From assembly GCA_903772945.1 (NCBI GenBank), contig CAICTM010000948.1, forward strand, positions 1-41,640: a stretch of DNA of 41,640 nucleotides, given 5' to 3'. The translations under genes were made by a program, and so were the position numbers. Source of the DNA: Seminavis robusta (Eukaryota > Bacillariophyta > Bacillariophyceae > Naviculales > Naviculaceae). The notes under the pieces are model-generated. The model saw only the letters and a program-made list of their open reading frames with translations, was not told the origin of the DNA and did not search any database. Positions 19,102-31,383 of this stretch are shown in pieces (positions within the stretch are counted from its first letter, which is position 1; each line of letters starts with the position of its first letter).

Positions 19102-19548
19102 GGTTAGAGATTTCACTCAACGACTCCAAATATTCCCAACCCTATGAACCAACCTCACCGGTATAAATGAAGAAACCTACTAACTAGTGAGATAAATTAT
19201 TGAATTAAGCAACACGATCTAGTCAAGTACCTAGTGACTACGCCTACCAAGCAAAATTGTCTGTCTCGTAAAAAGGTTAAATTTATTTCCACTACTGTGG
19301 ACTAGCTGGTGACTGGATTTAGTTCCCCAATCGCAAACCTTCAGAGGTCCTGTATACCCGTTGACAAGAGGAAACAGGAGACGAACGCTGAAAAAAAGCC
19401 GAATGACGTTATTGAGTTGACAGCTCTCTCCGTGGATCGGAAGCTCCATCGACAAAGATCTTGGGTATCCTCCTGAGGGTTAAGGATAAATATTCATCAT
19501 TCATCATTCACCCCCAAATCGCATTCTCATCTATCTTTGGGAGCAACA
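19102..19548. other. Intergenic, likely promoter of the JmjC gene
   Basis: No coding sequence is supported. A short repeat (ATTCATCATTCATCATTCA) lies at about 19492-19510 just upstream of the JmjC start. Confidence 0.4.
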
Positions 19549-20559
19549 ATGACGCTCACAGCGAGGGCATCGCTAAGAATAGCTACCAATCTCTTCTTCT
19601 TTATCATAATACTAACAAGCATCAAGCAAGCCAACGCAAGTGTCAAAGAACAAGACAAGGCAGATTCGTGGCAATGGCTTCCCGAGGCGCAACATCCTTG
19701 TACTATCCAGCGCTACACACTCGATGAAATCTACGAAACGTTTGGTCCCGAGGGAGTCCCGGCTCTTCATGAGACGCCCCTCGTGGTGGTGGCGAATGGC
19801 AATGACAAGTTGCGGCAGCTGACCCAAGAAGACACGATCCTGTCCAATTTCCCTCCCAACTTTACCGTCACTCTTTCCAGTTCCAATTCCTTTTCCCAAC
19901 ACCGGAGGACCGTGCCATTGGAAACCTATCTAGACGAAATGAGCCACAACAATGGCATCACGTCGCCTCATCAACTCAGCAATGAAAGCTGGTATCTCTT
20001 TGGAGAAACATTCACGGAGGATTGGAAACAAGTGACGAAACACTACGAACTTCCTCCCGGTCAAACCTGTCAACCCGAGTACGTGGCTCTTTCCTTTGGA
20101 GTTGGAAATCGAGGATCGGGAGTCCAGTGGCATATTCACGGACCGGGATTCTCCGAAGCATTGCATGGGCGCAAGCACTGGGTCTTGTATCCGCCGCATT
20201 ACAGTCCACCCTTTTTTCATCATGATCAATCCACACGGAATTGGATGGAATACACGTATACCAATGAAACCAAGTTGAGGCTGTACCATGCCGATTTCCT
20301 TTTGAAGCAGCAACAGCAAGATGTGTGGCAGAAACAGGACAAGCAGCATTCCATCTTGCCCAATGGACGACCGTATGAATGCACGCTGGAACCAGGCGAT
20401 CTCATTTACTTTCCTGATCGATGGCATCATGCCACACTCAATTGTGATCCGTACACGGCATTTATATCCACCTTTACTTCGGACCACCTGTATCTGCAAG
20501 ATGATCAAAAGAGACAGAAGACTGGAAACAAGGAAGGGCTGTTTCGAAGGGAATTGTAG
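19549..20559 (+). CDS. Secreted/ER JmjC-fold protein, JMJD8-like
   Basis: The protein is 336 aa. I take the ATG at 19549, because the frame extends upstream only to a TTG. Residues 1-31 form a signal peptide (basic start, then LFFFIIILTSI), so the protein should enter the ER lumen. The JmjC/cupin core shows WHIHGPGFSEALHGRKHWVLYP, with His195 and His197 near the metal position, and EPGDLIYFPDRWHHATLN, with His293/His294. The HGPGFSE...GRK and PGD-x-x-YFPDRWHHATLN wording is closest to the JMJD8 group, an ER-resident family whose catalytic status is uncertain. No introns are needed. It is an ordinary host gene, with no sign of transfer. Confidence 0.8.
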   Translation: MTLTARASLRIATNLFFFIIILTSIKQANASVKEQDKADSWQWLPEAQHPCTIQRYTLDEIYETFGPEGVPALHETPLVVVANGNDKLRQLTQEDTILSNFPPNFTVTLSSSNSFSQHRRTVPLETYLDEMSHNNGITSPHQLSNESWYLFGETFTEDWKQVTKHYELPPGQTCQPEYVALSFGVGNRGSGVQWHIHGPGFSEALHGRKHWVLYPPHYSPPFFHHDQSTRNWMEYTYTNETKLRLYHADFLLKQQQQDVWQKQDKQHSILPNGRPYECTLEPGDLIYFPDRWHHATLNCDPYTAFISTFTSDHLYLQDDQKRQKTGNKEGLFRREL

Positions 20560-20568
20560 GTCAAGCAC

Positions 20569-21233
20569 TACAGTAGCTAGTTAGATAGCTACCATCGAAA
20601 ACTGCTGTCTATACTACTTGATGCAACAGAGCTGAACTCAAGTGCACCCACCATGTATGTATGCAGCAGCAACGATCAGGTAGCAACCCTGTACCGTACT
20701 CTGTTGGTTGAATCCAACTAGTATACGCTTGGCAAACACTTCCAGGAGGCCATGAGGAGGCCTAACTTTGGGTTTGCTTGCTTGTGGCATACCTGGTAGA
20801 TAGAAGTCTAGCTCTACTGGAGGTATGGTACCTTTCGCGTAGGCAGCTGGACAGCAGAAGCTGTAGACCAGATATGGACACACTATTTATCAATCGACGG
20901 TCACTAAGCAGTGGAATCTCAAACTGGCTAGCAAACAATACTAGAAGATAGAGTCTGTGTGATCTATCAATGGCTGAACGTTACGCAAATGCTATCAATA
21001 CAAAGAGCGGGCCAAACAGATATTGGCCCCGTGGCGGCACAATATTCAACAAATAAGTGGCGGACTTGAGGCGTACTCTGCGGTCGTAAACCGTGCTTCT
21101 CGAGGGGACGACCATGGTGGTGATGACAACCGAATTATTTGAACTGGCCAACGTGTCGTGTGTGTTAACCCAAAGCTTCCTCGGGTGGATCCAATGTGAT
21201 TTGATTCCTCGGTCCAGCTGCTCGAGCCAGCCA
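20569..21233. other. Intergenic
   Basis: No gene is supported. Frames on both strands are short and lack motifs. It separates the plus-strand JmjC gene from the minus-strand membrane-protein gene, so it should hold both 3' UTRs. Confidence 0.5.
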
Positions 21234-22506
21234 CTACTGCAACGTTATCCCTGTGTGCTCTTGTTCGTATTCATCGGAGCAGCCATAATAGTCGATTGGT
21301 ATGTCTTGTAATGTGTTTCTCATTTTGTAGTCGAGATACGTAGGCATCAGGTTGAGTGAAAAGCTCATGGCTGCCAGAAACGGGGCTGACGAAGCCATGG
21401 TGCCTCCAGGAAGATATCCAATTTGCACAATGACCTGCACCACCAGCATGACCACCCACTGAAATGCCATGGACCACCCGTACAGTATATCATTTGGTCC
21501 TCCATGTGCCACGTCCAGTGACCTGGCAAAACCCCAGAGTCCATTAATAACCTGCAGCCCTCCGACTGCCATGGACATGGAGGGGTAGAGTATTGTGTAA
21601 ATACCAACTGAAATATACCCACCGGATAGCCTTCCATTGTCAATGTCAAAGTTTGTCAAGAGATAGCTTCCAAGCATCAACTGACTGATGCCAGCCACGC
21701 AAAGCACAAGAGAGTAAAAACTTAATCTTCCAGCAAAGTACCCGGAATGTCTGTCTTCTGGTACGGCATTGTAAAAGGCATAAAGTGAAAACTGCATAAA
21801 GGCAATCTGGCCCACAAAGGCAAACATATAGGATGCCACACCAAATATGCTACACGGTACGTGACAACAGAAGACGTGATGATCAGACTGGTCGGAAAAG
21901 ACATCGCACAATAATAATTCAATGAATGGTAGCCTTACCCCATTGCCGCAATGAATCTGACATCCGTGCCAGTTATCTCACTTGAGGTTTCCAGCCCGGG
22001 AACAACATCAATCACATTCCAAAAGGCCGGGGTACTATTATCCTTTCTAGCACCCTGTCCTATAATCGCCATTTCGGTAATGAATGGAATATAGGCTGTC
22101 TGAAAAAATCCCAACATGAGCATGGCATAGGTGCGAGAAGGTTAGATACCCCAAAATCCCATGCAATAGCCACCAAAAACCAGGACAGTCTCACCTGAGT
22201 GAGCAGAATGGTCCAGAAAGTCACTCTTGTGGTACCGATATCATGGACACACTCTGCAAATCCCGTGACGACGGAGGAGACCCCAATGGCAAAGAAGCAG
22301 CATAACCCCACAAAAGACCAGCACTCGGTCGAGCCAGGGTCTCTGACTGCATCTGGTAAGCCATTTGTGCTCATGGATGTGACTATTCCGCCCAGTGGTG
22401 CAATTACTGCCACAATCCCTGACACCATCAGTAGAGCACCATACTGTCTTCTCTCGTTGGCACAACGAACTGTGCCAACACTCAGATGCATCTTGTCATA
22501 CGCCAT
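21234..22506 (-). CDS. Multi-pass membrane protein of unknown family (3 exons)
   Basis: The exons are 22506-22195, 22099-21939 and 21849-21234. The introns are 95 and 89 bp (GTGAGA...TTTTTTCAG and GTAAGG...CGTGTAG), and the phases agree. The product is 362 aa starting MAYDKMHLSVG. Hydrophobic helices include ALLMVSGIVAVIAPLGGIV, FVGLCCFFAIGVSSVVTGF, FGVASYMFAFVGQIAFMQF, FYSLVLCVAGISQLMLGSYL and FQWVVMLVVQVIVQIGYL, so about six to eight segments are likely. The cytoplasmic end is charged (DEYEQEHTG). I do not recognise the family. It could be a diatom-lineage transporter or tetraspan-like protein, but no signature motif supports either. Confidence 0.7.
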
Positions 22507-23228
22507 GGTGATTGTTGTGTACCGGTACTGGATGTCCCCTTCTATTGGAGGGACACAATGAAGAGGTAGCGACCAACTGATGAAAGGTAACAACTAACTC
22601 TATGCAATCCTAATGAGGCACTGCTTGCTGTGGACTACTATTTAGAAAACAACGAACCCAGGGTGTTCGCTATCAATCAAATCCGGACCTTTGGAAAGAC
22701 AGCTGGCTCATGAGGAAGAGCCACAACAACGCTGTTGGTGCCGAGTTTTGGAGGAAGAAGTGGTGTCATAATAAGATAAGAGCCAGATTGTCCCAGAACG
22801 GGATTTACAGACATGAGCCAGATTAACCGGGATTTGACTTGACATGACTGACTACGCAAGCCGTGCAAGTCTAAAAATTCAATCGTATGGTACTTAGAAC
22901 TCAAACATGTGGAAAGGGTCTCAAAGAAAATGGCGCAAAGGGACTCTCATAGGCCATGGAGTGCCATGCTAAGGACAAAATCTAGAGAACATGTGGAAAG
23001 CCGGCCGTCAAACTGAGGTTACTTCTTGGGCATCAAAATGGATCTTTAGAAAACCTTGGATGGTGTGCAGAAGATTGATCTCCTCAGCACTGAAGCTTGG
23101 ACACGCGCTGTCCCCATATGAATACTATCCACTATGGTTTCTCTCCGGTACGGGTAGCAGCCAGTAGATCTTTCGACTAAATCGACGATGCAAACCAAAC
23201 TCTCAGGCTGATTCTGGCTGGCTGCGCC
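22507..23228. other. Intergenic
   Basis: Nothing convincing is coded here. The interval holds the 5' side of the minus-strand membrane-protein gene and the 3' side of the minus-strand telomere-protein gene. Confidence 0.5.
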
Positions 23229-26200
23229 TCAGTTTGCCTTGGAGGCAGCAATAGCCGACATGGATGTGATGACAAACCACTTGGATCCATCCATTACTAT
23301 ACTCCGCAGTTCCACACGAAACCGATCACCGCGTTCAATGCATGCCAATACCCCGAATGCGTCCTCTTCCCTACTGCCACAAGCATCCTCAGCAGACATG
23401 CCTGAAAAGAAGCTCTCACCGATCTTGTTGGACGCGATGCCATCCAACATGGTGATACCGTCAGAGAGGCGAAGACCAAACCGAAAGATCCTCCCTTGTT
23501 TGTTCTTCTTGTCTCTGGGGCACACTTTCCACATTTCCTTGGCACTATTGATCTTGGGAATGATCGCCTTGATGACAACCTTGCCTCGAAATGTGGAATT
23601 GGCGGCCTTGTTTTTAAGCAGGTCCAGTGTATTGTAGCGCATTGGCCCTGCTTTTCGAGGTTTTGGTAGAACAGCCGTTGGCTTCTGTGGTGAACGAGCT
23701 GCGACAGTTGTGGAAGTGGCAGAAGCTGTCGCCACCGTTTGCCGCTGTCTCTGCTCGGGGGACCTACAGGAAGCCCTGTCGCTACTGGTTCCTGTATGGG
23801 CGTCCAGAGGAAGGACGCCGCTATCTGTATTTGGAGGGTGACCCTTGCCGATTCTCTCGCTGTGCTTTCCCAGTAGCTCTAAGGTATCAAAGTTTGTTGG
23901 TGGCAATGGCGTGAGCCACGAATGCGATCCACAGTGCAGGCCTAACGAGAGGACAAAAGGTTGAGAGCACTCTAGAGCAAAAGCAGATGGAACAAACATC
24001 TTGAACACTTACAGCGGAGCCCGATTTCATTCAAGAAGCCTTCCTTGACATTCCTCAAACGAACAAAACTACCAACGTACACCTGCTCGTGGTTCTTCAT
24101 GATAAAGTCCCAATGAGGTTGCTCCCAAATGACAACGTTGACAACTCGGCCACACAATCGCTGCGGCGTTGCTAACGCATCACGTGTCCCACTTCGGACT
24201 TCCTTGATTTTGGAAATGGCGACGAGAGCTTCTGACGGTGGGTCACCATTCAGTGAATGTGATTGTTTGGTATTCATTGGGAATCTGAAGTACGGAAGGA
24301 ACAAGACAGAGCAAGAATGAGACAGAGCAAGAATGAACACATTCAATGAGAACAAACTTAATCGAAACGGTTTCATTTCTTGATCGCAGCAGAACGTACC
24401 GATCCGAGTGAGAATGACCTGTTCCGTCCCAGACTCGTAGAAATCCACAAGGCGCAATTGCCACTGGTCGAGGTTCGGGCATGGGAATGATAGCCGAGAC
24501 CATGACGGTAAAGTCGCTCTCGCTACCCTCTGGATCTTCTCCCCGATCATCCTCCAAGCCGACCTGTTCGAGCCATCGCTGCTCAGATTGCAGAATGGTG
24601 GAATGGTCCGTCAAGTACTTTTGCCCCCACTTCCACAGCGCGGCAAACCTGGCTTCACCTTGCGGATTCATACTGCAGCTTCCCGGTGATGCGAGCGAGT
24701 CCCGATGAAAGGCATCCCCGCCTCGATATACGGCATAGCCAGTCGATCGTTGCCCCCGTAATTGCAATACTCCTTGCCAATCCTAAAAAGTGAACGGACG
24801 CAGATAGATGAATGAGGGCTGTGCTGGATGATTGGAACGTTTGTACCCACTTGCTTTAGCTTCTGGCAGTATAGTATAGAATTAGTACGTACCTGAACCA
24901 CCACACGATGCAACCGCAAAACCTCTCCGGCAGCGCTCAAGACTGGCAGCTGACTTTTACTTTTGCAAAAGATGACGAGATGAATGGGAGCCGGTTGGTC
25001 ACCACCACCACGAATAATGATGGATTCATCTACCAGAGTGACGTTCATGGTGGTGTCTCCACTTTTGGTCAATCGCGGTGCACTAAATCCAACCACCAGC
25101 CCAAAAACGTTGGCTTCGCAGTCTCGAGACCGTTGTTTCGTCTTGCCTGCTCTATGATTCTGCAGCATGTCCCACAAGTCGGACAAGGGAGGAGTATCCT
25201 TATTATGTTTGCCAGGAAGTGGCGGGTTGTTGATGGTCGATTCTTGTGGCTCTCTTTCTTTTGCTGTACTGTTTTGTCGCTCGGACGGAGCTGCTTGTTG
25301 TTGTTGCTGTGGTTGCTCCTGTGCCTGTTGCTGTGGTTGCTCCTGCTGTTGGGGTTGTTCATTATTGGTATTGTTCTGGGTGGCTGTTGTGGCATTGTTG
25401 CGAGTTTCCTCTTGCTCTTCTTCTGCTGCTGCAGCAGCCGCACAAAGCTTGTTCCACTTGTCCTGCAATTCCAACGTGGTCTGTTCGACAATGGCCACAA
25501 TGCGGCTCTGTTCGTCTTTGCCCGTGTGTTTCAAGGTCCATTCTCGTGCCGCCTCGTCAGACTTTTGACACATGATGCGCATGCCCATGGCAGAGTCATC
25601 AAAGCGGACATTGTCGTCATCTCGGAGGAATTTGGACTTGGCTCCCAGACAGATACAATAGGGAACACAATCCTGTTGTGGAGCCCAATTGTTGTAAGCG
25701 TACGGGACAATGCATTTGGCAGGAATATTGGAGAGTGAGAGTAGGAGTGTGTGTATTCTGGGATCGTACTCCTCCTGCATCAACACTTGATTGTAGACAA
25801 GATCGGCATGTTTGTCATACAAGAACAATTTCATTGTTTGTTTGGGATGATAATGAGGTTCTACTCCGGCAGCGGCTCGTCGTGCGGGAGAGATTTGTTG
25901 TGGCTGTGTGACTTCGAGGGCCAGTACGGTGGAATAGTAAATGGTGGAGAGTGGACCATCGCAGTCGAGGGGTGCGTGGAGTAGCTGCTTGAGCTGTCCA
26001 TCGTTGGGATATAGAATGTGTTGGGATCGCTTGTCGTACGCTTCCGTGGCGGCGAATCGTCTGATCTCTCGCAAGTCATGGACTTTGGTGACTTGGACCA
26101 AATCGAGCGTCAATTGTCGTGTGTGCAAATCAATGTCATCCAAGCGAGTGACATCATGGACAGTAGCGTCGACGTGAGGAATGATGGCGAGATTTTCTGG

Positions 26201-26521
26201 TTCCATGTCATCGTCGGAATGATCGCTTTCGTCGTGGTCGTTTTCGGGACAATCTTTTTGGTCTGACCACATGCGCTTTTTTAGGAAATCTCCCAAGTGT
26301 TTGTTGTGCTTCTTTTTCCACTTTTTAAAGCCTATTTTCACATCGTACATGGCGGGTAGTTCGGTCTGTTGAGGATCTTCCATCTCTACATCTTCTTGAT
26401 TTTGCTGCGGCGGCAAGTCCAACAAGGACTGTGGATAGACATCTCCATCATCAGCAGCATTGGTGGTGCTGTCCTTTTCGGACGGCATGAATTTGGAAAA
26501 GAAACCCAGTAAGCCACTCAT
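23229..26521 (-). CDS. POT1-like telomere single-strand-binding protein (4 exons)
   Basis: The exons are 26521-24893, 24782-24400, 24284-24013 and 23941-23229. The introns are 110, 115 and 71 bp, and all phases agree, giving 998 aa. The ATG follows a run of AAC codons, and the frame upstream has no ATG. OB1 begins near residue 465 (NVFGLVVGFSAPRLTKSGD, then VLRLHRVVVQ), like the Telo_bind fold of POT1. OB2 spans the exon 2/3 junction (LRVWDGTG, then HEQVYVGSFVRLRNV), recalling the VWDGT and VGSFLRIYSL elements of POT1. A third OB-like domain lies at 879-998 (FRGKVVIKAIIPK, RFGLRLSDG). Its role would be to cap the telomeric G-strand in the nucleus. Unusually, about 460 residues precede OB1, including acidic stretches, an Ala/Glu helix and Gln-rich runs at about 400-440. 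Confidence 0.82.
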
Positions 26522-26933
26522 CTTGTTGTTGTTGTACGGGTACTCGTAGTGTGTCTTTACAAGAAGCAAATCTGTAGAAAACACAGCAGACACCAGTCTC
26601 CTCCTCAGAAGAAGTACCGTAATAAGGAAAGAAACAAAGGTCCACGTCCTTTTGATGTCGGTAGCAAAAATGGCAAGGGCGCCAAAAATGAGAGAATAAA
26701 AATAATTTTGCCATCAGCAAACAAAGCATAAATTAAGGTTTTCATGAAAGCTAGTTCAGATATTTCTCTTGCAAAAGATCCACGGTTCGCATCGATGTGA
26801 CTGTTCGCTTCGTCTCGTCATCAACACACCTCCCCAAAACCTGCATCCGCCCTCTCGAAACAATGGTCTTTTGCCTTCAATCTTCCCGAGAGATAGCACC
26901 ATAATAAATAGACCAAGCTAGCTACAGTAGATC
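26522..26933. promoter_or_regulatory. Shared divergent promoter region
   Basis: These 412 bp separate the start codons of the telomere-protein gene (minus) and the glycosyltransferase gene (plus). They must hold both 5' UTRs and core promoters. ATAATAAATAGACC, about 30 bp upstream of the glycosyltransferase ATG, is AT-rich, but I cannot call a TATA box with confidence. Confidence 0.45.
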
Positions 26934-28867
26934 ATGACGACATCTTCCAACCACCACCATCACCGAGTACCATCATTTCATTTGCTCTTGCTGAGCATCT
27001 TGGCCATGACGGCCATACTGACTTGGCTTGGAACACACTGGATTTTCTATTATGCCTCCGATCAACCGCACCAAGCAGCATCCATCTTGAAAGTTTATCT
27101 GGAAGAGAGCAAACAGCAACTGGCAATCGAAAAATTGTCAGGAGATGATAAATTGGCCCAGGATAGTTCCACCACTTCTACCAGTAGTAGTGCTACCAAG
27201 GAAGCCTCCCTCACATTACCCACAAAAAAGAAAAGTCAAGCAATACAGCCACCCAAGCTATTAAGGGGAAAAGTACAACCAACAGAACAGCCAAACAGAA
27301 AAGAAGAACAACCAAAGCAAGCCGCCAGCAGTCAAGAAGAACCACAGAAACAACTTTTGGAGGAAGAGGAAGACCACAGTGTCCAATTTCATTTTATCAT
27401 CAGCACCCAGTGCTCGTCCTACCAACTTTGGGAAACCCTCACCACCTTTCATTCTGCCGAAGCTGTCCATCAGTGCGGCCAATTCACCTGGATTGTTAGT
27501 GGATGTCTACCGGATCATGAACACGACAAGGGCAAAGGCAAAGGAGGCGCCAACAGCGACAATCTATCATCTTCTTTTATTCGAAAACGGGTCCATGAAC
27601 ACTTTCCGCCAGAATTCCACGAAACCGATTGTTCCCGATTGCATCCCAATCTACATTTCACACCCGATTTCTCCGACATGTCCGTCTATGGAGGCCCCTA
27701 CGCCAATGGCAAAAAACGACGCATCTTTACCAATCCCAACAATGGCAAAACCGTGCCTTCCAACTACGGAAATCACTACTATTTCAACAATAAACCAAAT
27801 GGACTCTTGCATTGGGCTACCGCACAACAAGACAATCAGGATGTAGATGAAGCCATTGTCTTGATTGATCCCGATTTCTTGTTCCTCGCACGCTTTCATT
27901 TGGCAAGGCCGGATATGAGTGTTGTGGGACACTCCAAAAAGAAGGACAAACCGTTCACGCAAGACAAGGATCTCGTCTACAAGGGAAAGCCAGGTACGTG
28001 ATGGAACTATGTTAGGAAATTACAAGTCGCACCCATCATCATCATCATCATCCCACTCACATACATTTGCATTTGCATTGCTCAGCGGCGGCTTCCTATG
28101 GTCTCGGAGCTCAATGGCTCGACTTTAATCGCACGCACATTTGTGGAGCCGACAGTCCCTGTGTCAAAACCACGCAACAAGAAGTTCACAAACACTATTC
28201 GGCCGGGCCACCCTATGTCATTCATCGGGCCGATGTCTTGCCCTTGGCCACTAAATGGGCCGCACTGGTTCCAGCTACGTACGATGAATATCCACTTCTC
28301 TATGCCGAAATGTACGCCTATTCCATGGCAGCGGCACATTTGCAACTACCGCATCATCTCATTAATGGGCTCTTTACGGGATGCATGGTCGGTTGGCCCA
28401 ATCCCAAGCGATGGGACAATGCCACCTGGGAAGCCGCCGAACGAAAAGTCATTGAACAGAGTGCACAGAACTATCGCGTGCAGCTCGAACAAGAACTAGT
28501 GTCTGCGGCAAAGAAAAAACAACCCATTCGTTCGCACGAATCAGCCACGAGTTGTTTTGTCAAGCATCATTCCAGCATTCTACCGCCCATGTTGCATTAC
28601 TGTCGACGGTACATGATTCCTACTTCGGCGGAAATGAAACGGGTGGATCCAAAGGTGACCTACCGATTCTTTGCCAAGCGAAGAATGGAGCACAATACAG
28701 TGCTGGATTGTAACGACAACAATTACTTTTACCCCTTTGATTCCACAAAGGATCAAGAAACCATTGAAGGAGGCCATGCCGACTGGAATGCACTGGCAGT
28801 CTGTGCCATTGCACGGACCGTCAACTTTGCCCGCCATCGGGGATGTGAGAGATTGGCGGCGTCGTAG
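26934..28867 (+). CDS. HPAT/SERGT-like peptidyl O-glycosyltransferase (2 exons)
   Basis: The exons are 26934-27993 and 28086-28867. The 92-bp intron (GTACGT...TGCTCAG) contains a CAT repeat, and the product is 613 aa. Residues about 13-40 are a signal anchor after a His-rich cytoplasmic start, giving type II Golgi topology. A Ser/Thr/Gln/Glu-rich stem reaches about residue 148. The catalytic region starts FHFIISTQCSSYQLWETLTT and includes FTWIVSGC, a possible metal or sugar site DEAIVLIDPDF, and AASYGLGAQWL across the splice. It also has PYVIHRADVLPLATKWAAL, EMYAYSMAAAHLQLPH and MLHYCRRY. These elements match hydroxyproline O-arabinosyltransferases and peptidyl-serine alpha-galactosyltransferases of plants and algae. 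Which sugar and acceptor are used cannot be told from sequence. Confidence 0.82.
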
Positions 28868-31383
28868 GTGAATCAACACGTGATACTCAAAACAATCAGC
28901 ATGGATCGAGTTTGGAAAAAGGAAGTAACATAGACATGCGCAATCTTAGGCCTGCAACCAGCGAAGCCACATTCGACACAGAAGCTCGGATTGCACCAAA
29001 GACTTTGAAGGAGCTCAAAAGGTCCTACCTCGTCAACATGAGGAGGCTTTCCGGTCAACGTTGCACTAGGGAAGACAAATGGTATCTGTCGGCCGATTTG
29101 AATGTAGAGAGGTCGTTTCTGTGACTCCGCGGGAGTTGCTTTCTGCTCGTTTTGCAAAGCTATAGACTGATTCTGTGATAGGTGCTTTTCTGCACTTTTT
29201 GCAAAGCTCTATTATAAGAACTTAGCTACAACTTCAGCACCCGGTATCACTTCTTGATGTCTCCGGCTTTGAGCTAGCTACGGAGGCACGGTACCTGTCT
29301 TTGTTCCACTAGTCCGTGGCAAAAGCAACAGTGGATCCGATATGCAGTACGTTCATTTCCTTGGCCGTTTGTCGTTGGACTCAAAAGATGACAATGGGAA
29401 ACAAGGGCACAGCTGCAGGTTGCATTGACCAGGAACCACCAACATGCGCGCCAAGGGGCTACAGCCGTCGATATCTATGAGATCTCTGAAATGCCGTACG
29501 AAACGTCCAAGGCGCGGATCATTCAGTCAGAAAGTACGTTGCAAAACTGGGGTGCTTGGACAACAGATTGGCTGCTTTGCCGATATGTGATGCTCCATCA
29601 TGCTCATGATGATCGTAATGCCCTGCTCCAATGGCAGGTGCACATTCCCACGGCCTCAAGAAAGTAAGTGGAAATACCATGAGCCACGAGCTCGTCACCA
29701 TGCCACAATGGATCAATGGATCCTCCCTTGAGATCAGGCCCCCCATCACCCCAAAGGTGAACCACAAATCGAAGTAGATTGATGCTGTGAGAGTTGCTTT
29801 TCTGCGCTTTCTGCAAAGCTCTATAAGAACTAAGCTACAGCTTCAGCACCTGGTATCACTTCCTAATTCCTGATGTCTCTGGCTTCGATCTAGCTAGCTA
29901 CCGAGGCGCGGCACCTGTCTTTGTTCCACTAGTCAGTGGCAACAGCAACTGTGGACCCGATACATTCATTCCAAACATACCGCAGGCACAGCTGTAGGTT
30001 TCCAAGACCCAGAATCACCAATATGCACTGCCCACGCAAAGCTGTCAATGTCTATGAGATCTCCGAAATGTTGTACTAATAGACCAATGCGCCGCTCATT
30101 CTGTCCGAAAGGGCGTACACAAAAGATTGACTGCTTTGCTCATGGTACGGTACCTGATACGCAATGACAGGTGCCCCTTCCCACGGCCCAAGTGGATGCA
30201 TTGATGCATTGATGCATTACATCCTGTACCGGTACTGGTACTCAGATCTCAGATTATGCCACAACGAGAAATTGGATCCCTTGAGATCAGCCCCCTCTTG
30301 GAATGGACCAACAAGTACAATGGACCAACCAGTATAACAATCTGTGGGTTATCATGAACAGCTCTGGAGTGTTCCTGAGTACTACTAGCTAGTACTTTGA
30401 AAACTTTGTACTGGTCTGGCCTCCAGCCCAGCGCGACTTTGTACTTGATGGTCCATTCCTAGCCCTAAGGTGAACCACAATTATTGATGTTGCAACGTAC
30501 TAGTACGTGCAATTCCGGCTTCCGGGGGCCGTTCCGGGGGCTACCTACCGGATACCGGATACCGGACATGTACTGTAGCTACTCTGTAACAAAGCCTGTA
30601 AAACCTCTGTAAGGTACTGTAGTACTCTTGTACCGGTAGTTGCCAGTTTGCCAGAGCTTTGCCAGTTCGCCAGTTCGTTTCCAGTTTCCGTGCCCACTGC
30701 CTAATTTTCTTTGGTACCCAGGTACATGAGCTGTAAAGCTTACGTAAAGCAAGACTCTGACTCGACTCAGTAAACTAGACTACTACTCGCGTACCGGTAC
30801 TACTCTGCTACTCTGTGTATTTTAGAAGAGTTCTAGCTAGTACCGTACCATACTCTGAGCTCTGAGAGCTTCTCTGAGTACTATTTTAATTAAAATACAT
30901 GTATGTAGCCAGCTCTCAGAAATTCTTTTTTGGCTTTTTGGAGTGAACTTCTCCAGTCTGGGTGGGACCTACGGTTCTCTCCTACCGTACTCTAGCACCA
31001 TAGCAGCCAGGATGCATCTTCTGCCTTCCGAGAGACTCTTCCGAGGTACGTACCAAGGTACAAGGTAGAAGTTCGGTAGAACGCTTGAACGCTTGAACGC
31101 TTGAACAACATCCAAGCACTGAAAACTGTCTATTGTACACAAGCCACAGTCAGACACAAAACAAATTATTATGACCGCATGTCTTTTGCTGTTTTGCAAC
31201 CCGAGTTTCGGTCTTCGTCTCCTCCCACCTCGCACCTCGCACAAACCTCTTCGCGAGAGCTGCATTCCCCGAAGCGCAATAAACTCTCCGCAAAGCGCTG
31301 TCTCGGCCTAATTACCTTGATAAACTTTGTGATTGCTGGGTTTCCTTGTCCAGAAATAGTAGCGACAAACGACCCACTAAATA
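28868..31383. other. Long repetitive intergenic region
   Basis: No intact gene is supported over 2.5 kb. The left part is a decayed tandem duplication, listed separately. From about 30,200 to 30,950 the DNA is dominated by short GTACC/GGTAC, CTAGCTAG and CTCTGTA-type motifs. Near 31,078-31,106 the unit GAACGCTT repeats three times. The frame at 29425-29667 could be a gene relic but has no motif. Confidence 0.55.
29140..30330 (+). repeat. Decayed tandem duplication, unit about 550-610 bp
   Basis: Blocks recur in the same order: TTTTCTGC...TGCAAAGCTCTAT, CTTCAGCACC...GGTATCACTTC (29243 and 29852), CCTGTCTTTGTTCCACTAGT, TCTATGAGATCTC (29474 and 30051) and TTGAGATCAG (about 29729 and 30282). The offset shrinks from 609 to 553 bp, so the second unit has lost sequence. 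The conserved block at TCTATGAGATCTC lies in an open frame (29425-29667) in the first unit only. Confidence 0.7.

Noticed and set aside
19537..19548. Upstream TTG start for the JmjC protein
   Set aside because: A nuclear gene should start at ATG. The ATG at 19549 gives a clean signal peptide.
24905..25740. Plus-strand frames rich in Cys, Leu and Val opposite the POT1-like gene
   Set aside because: They are shadows of the Gln- and Ala-rich codons on the minus strand.
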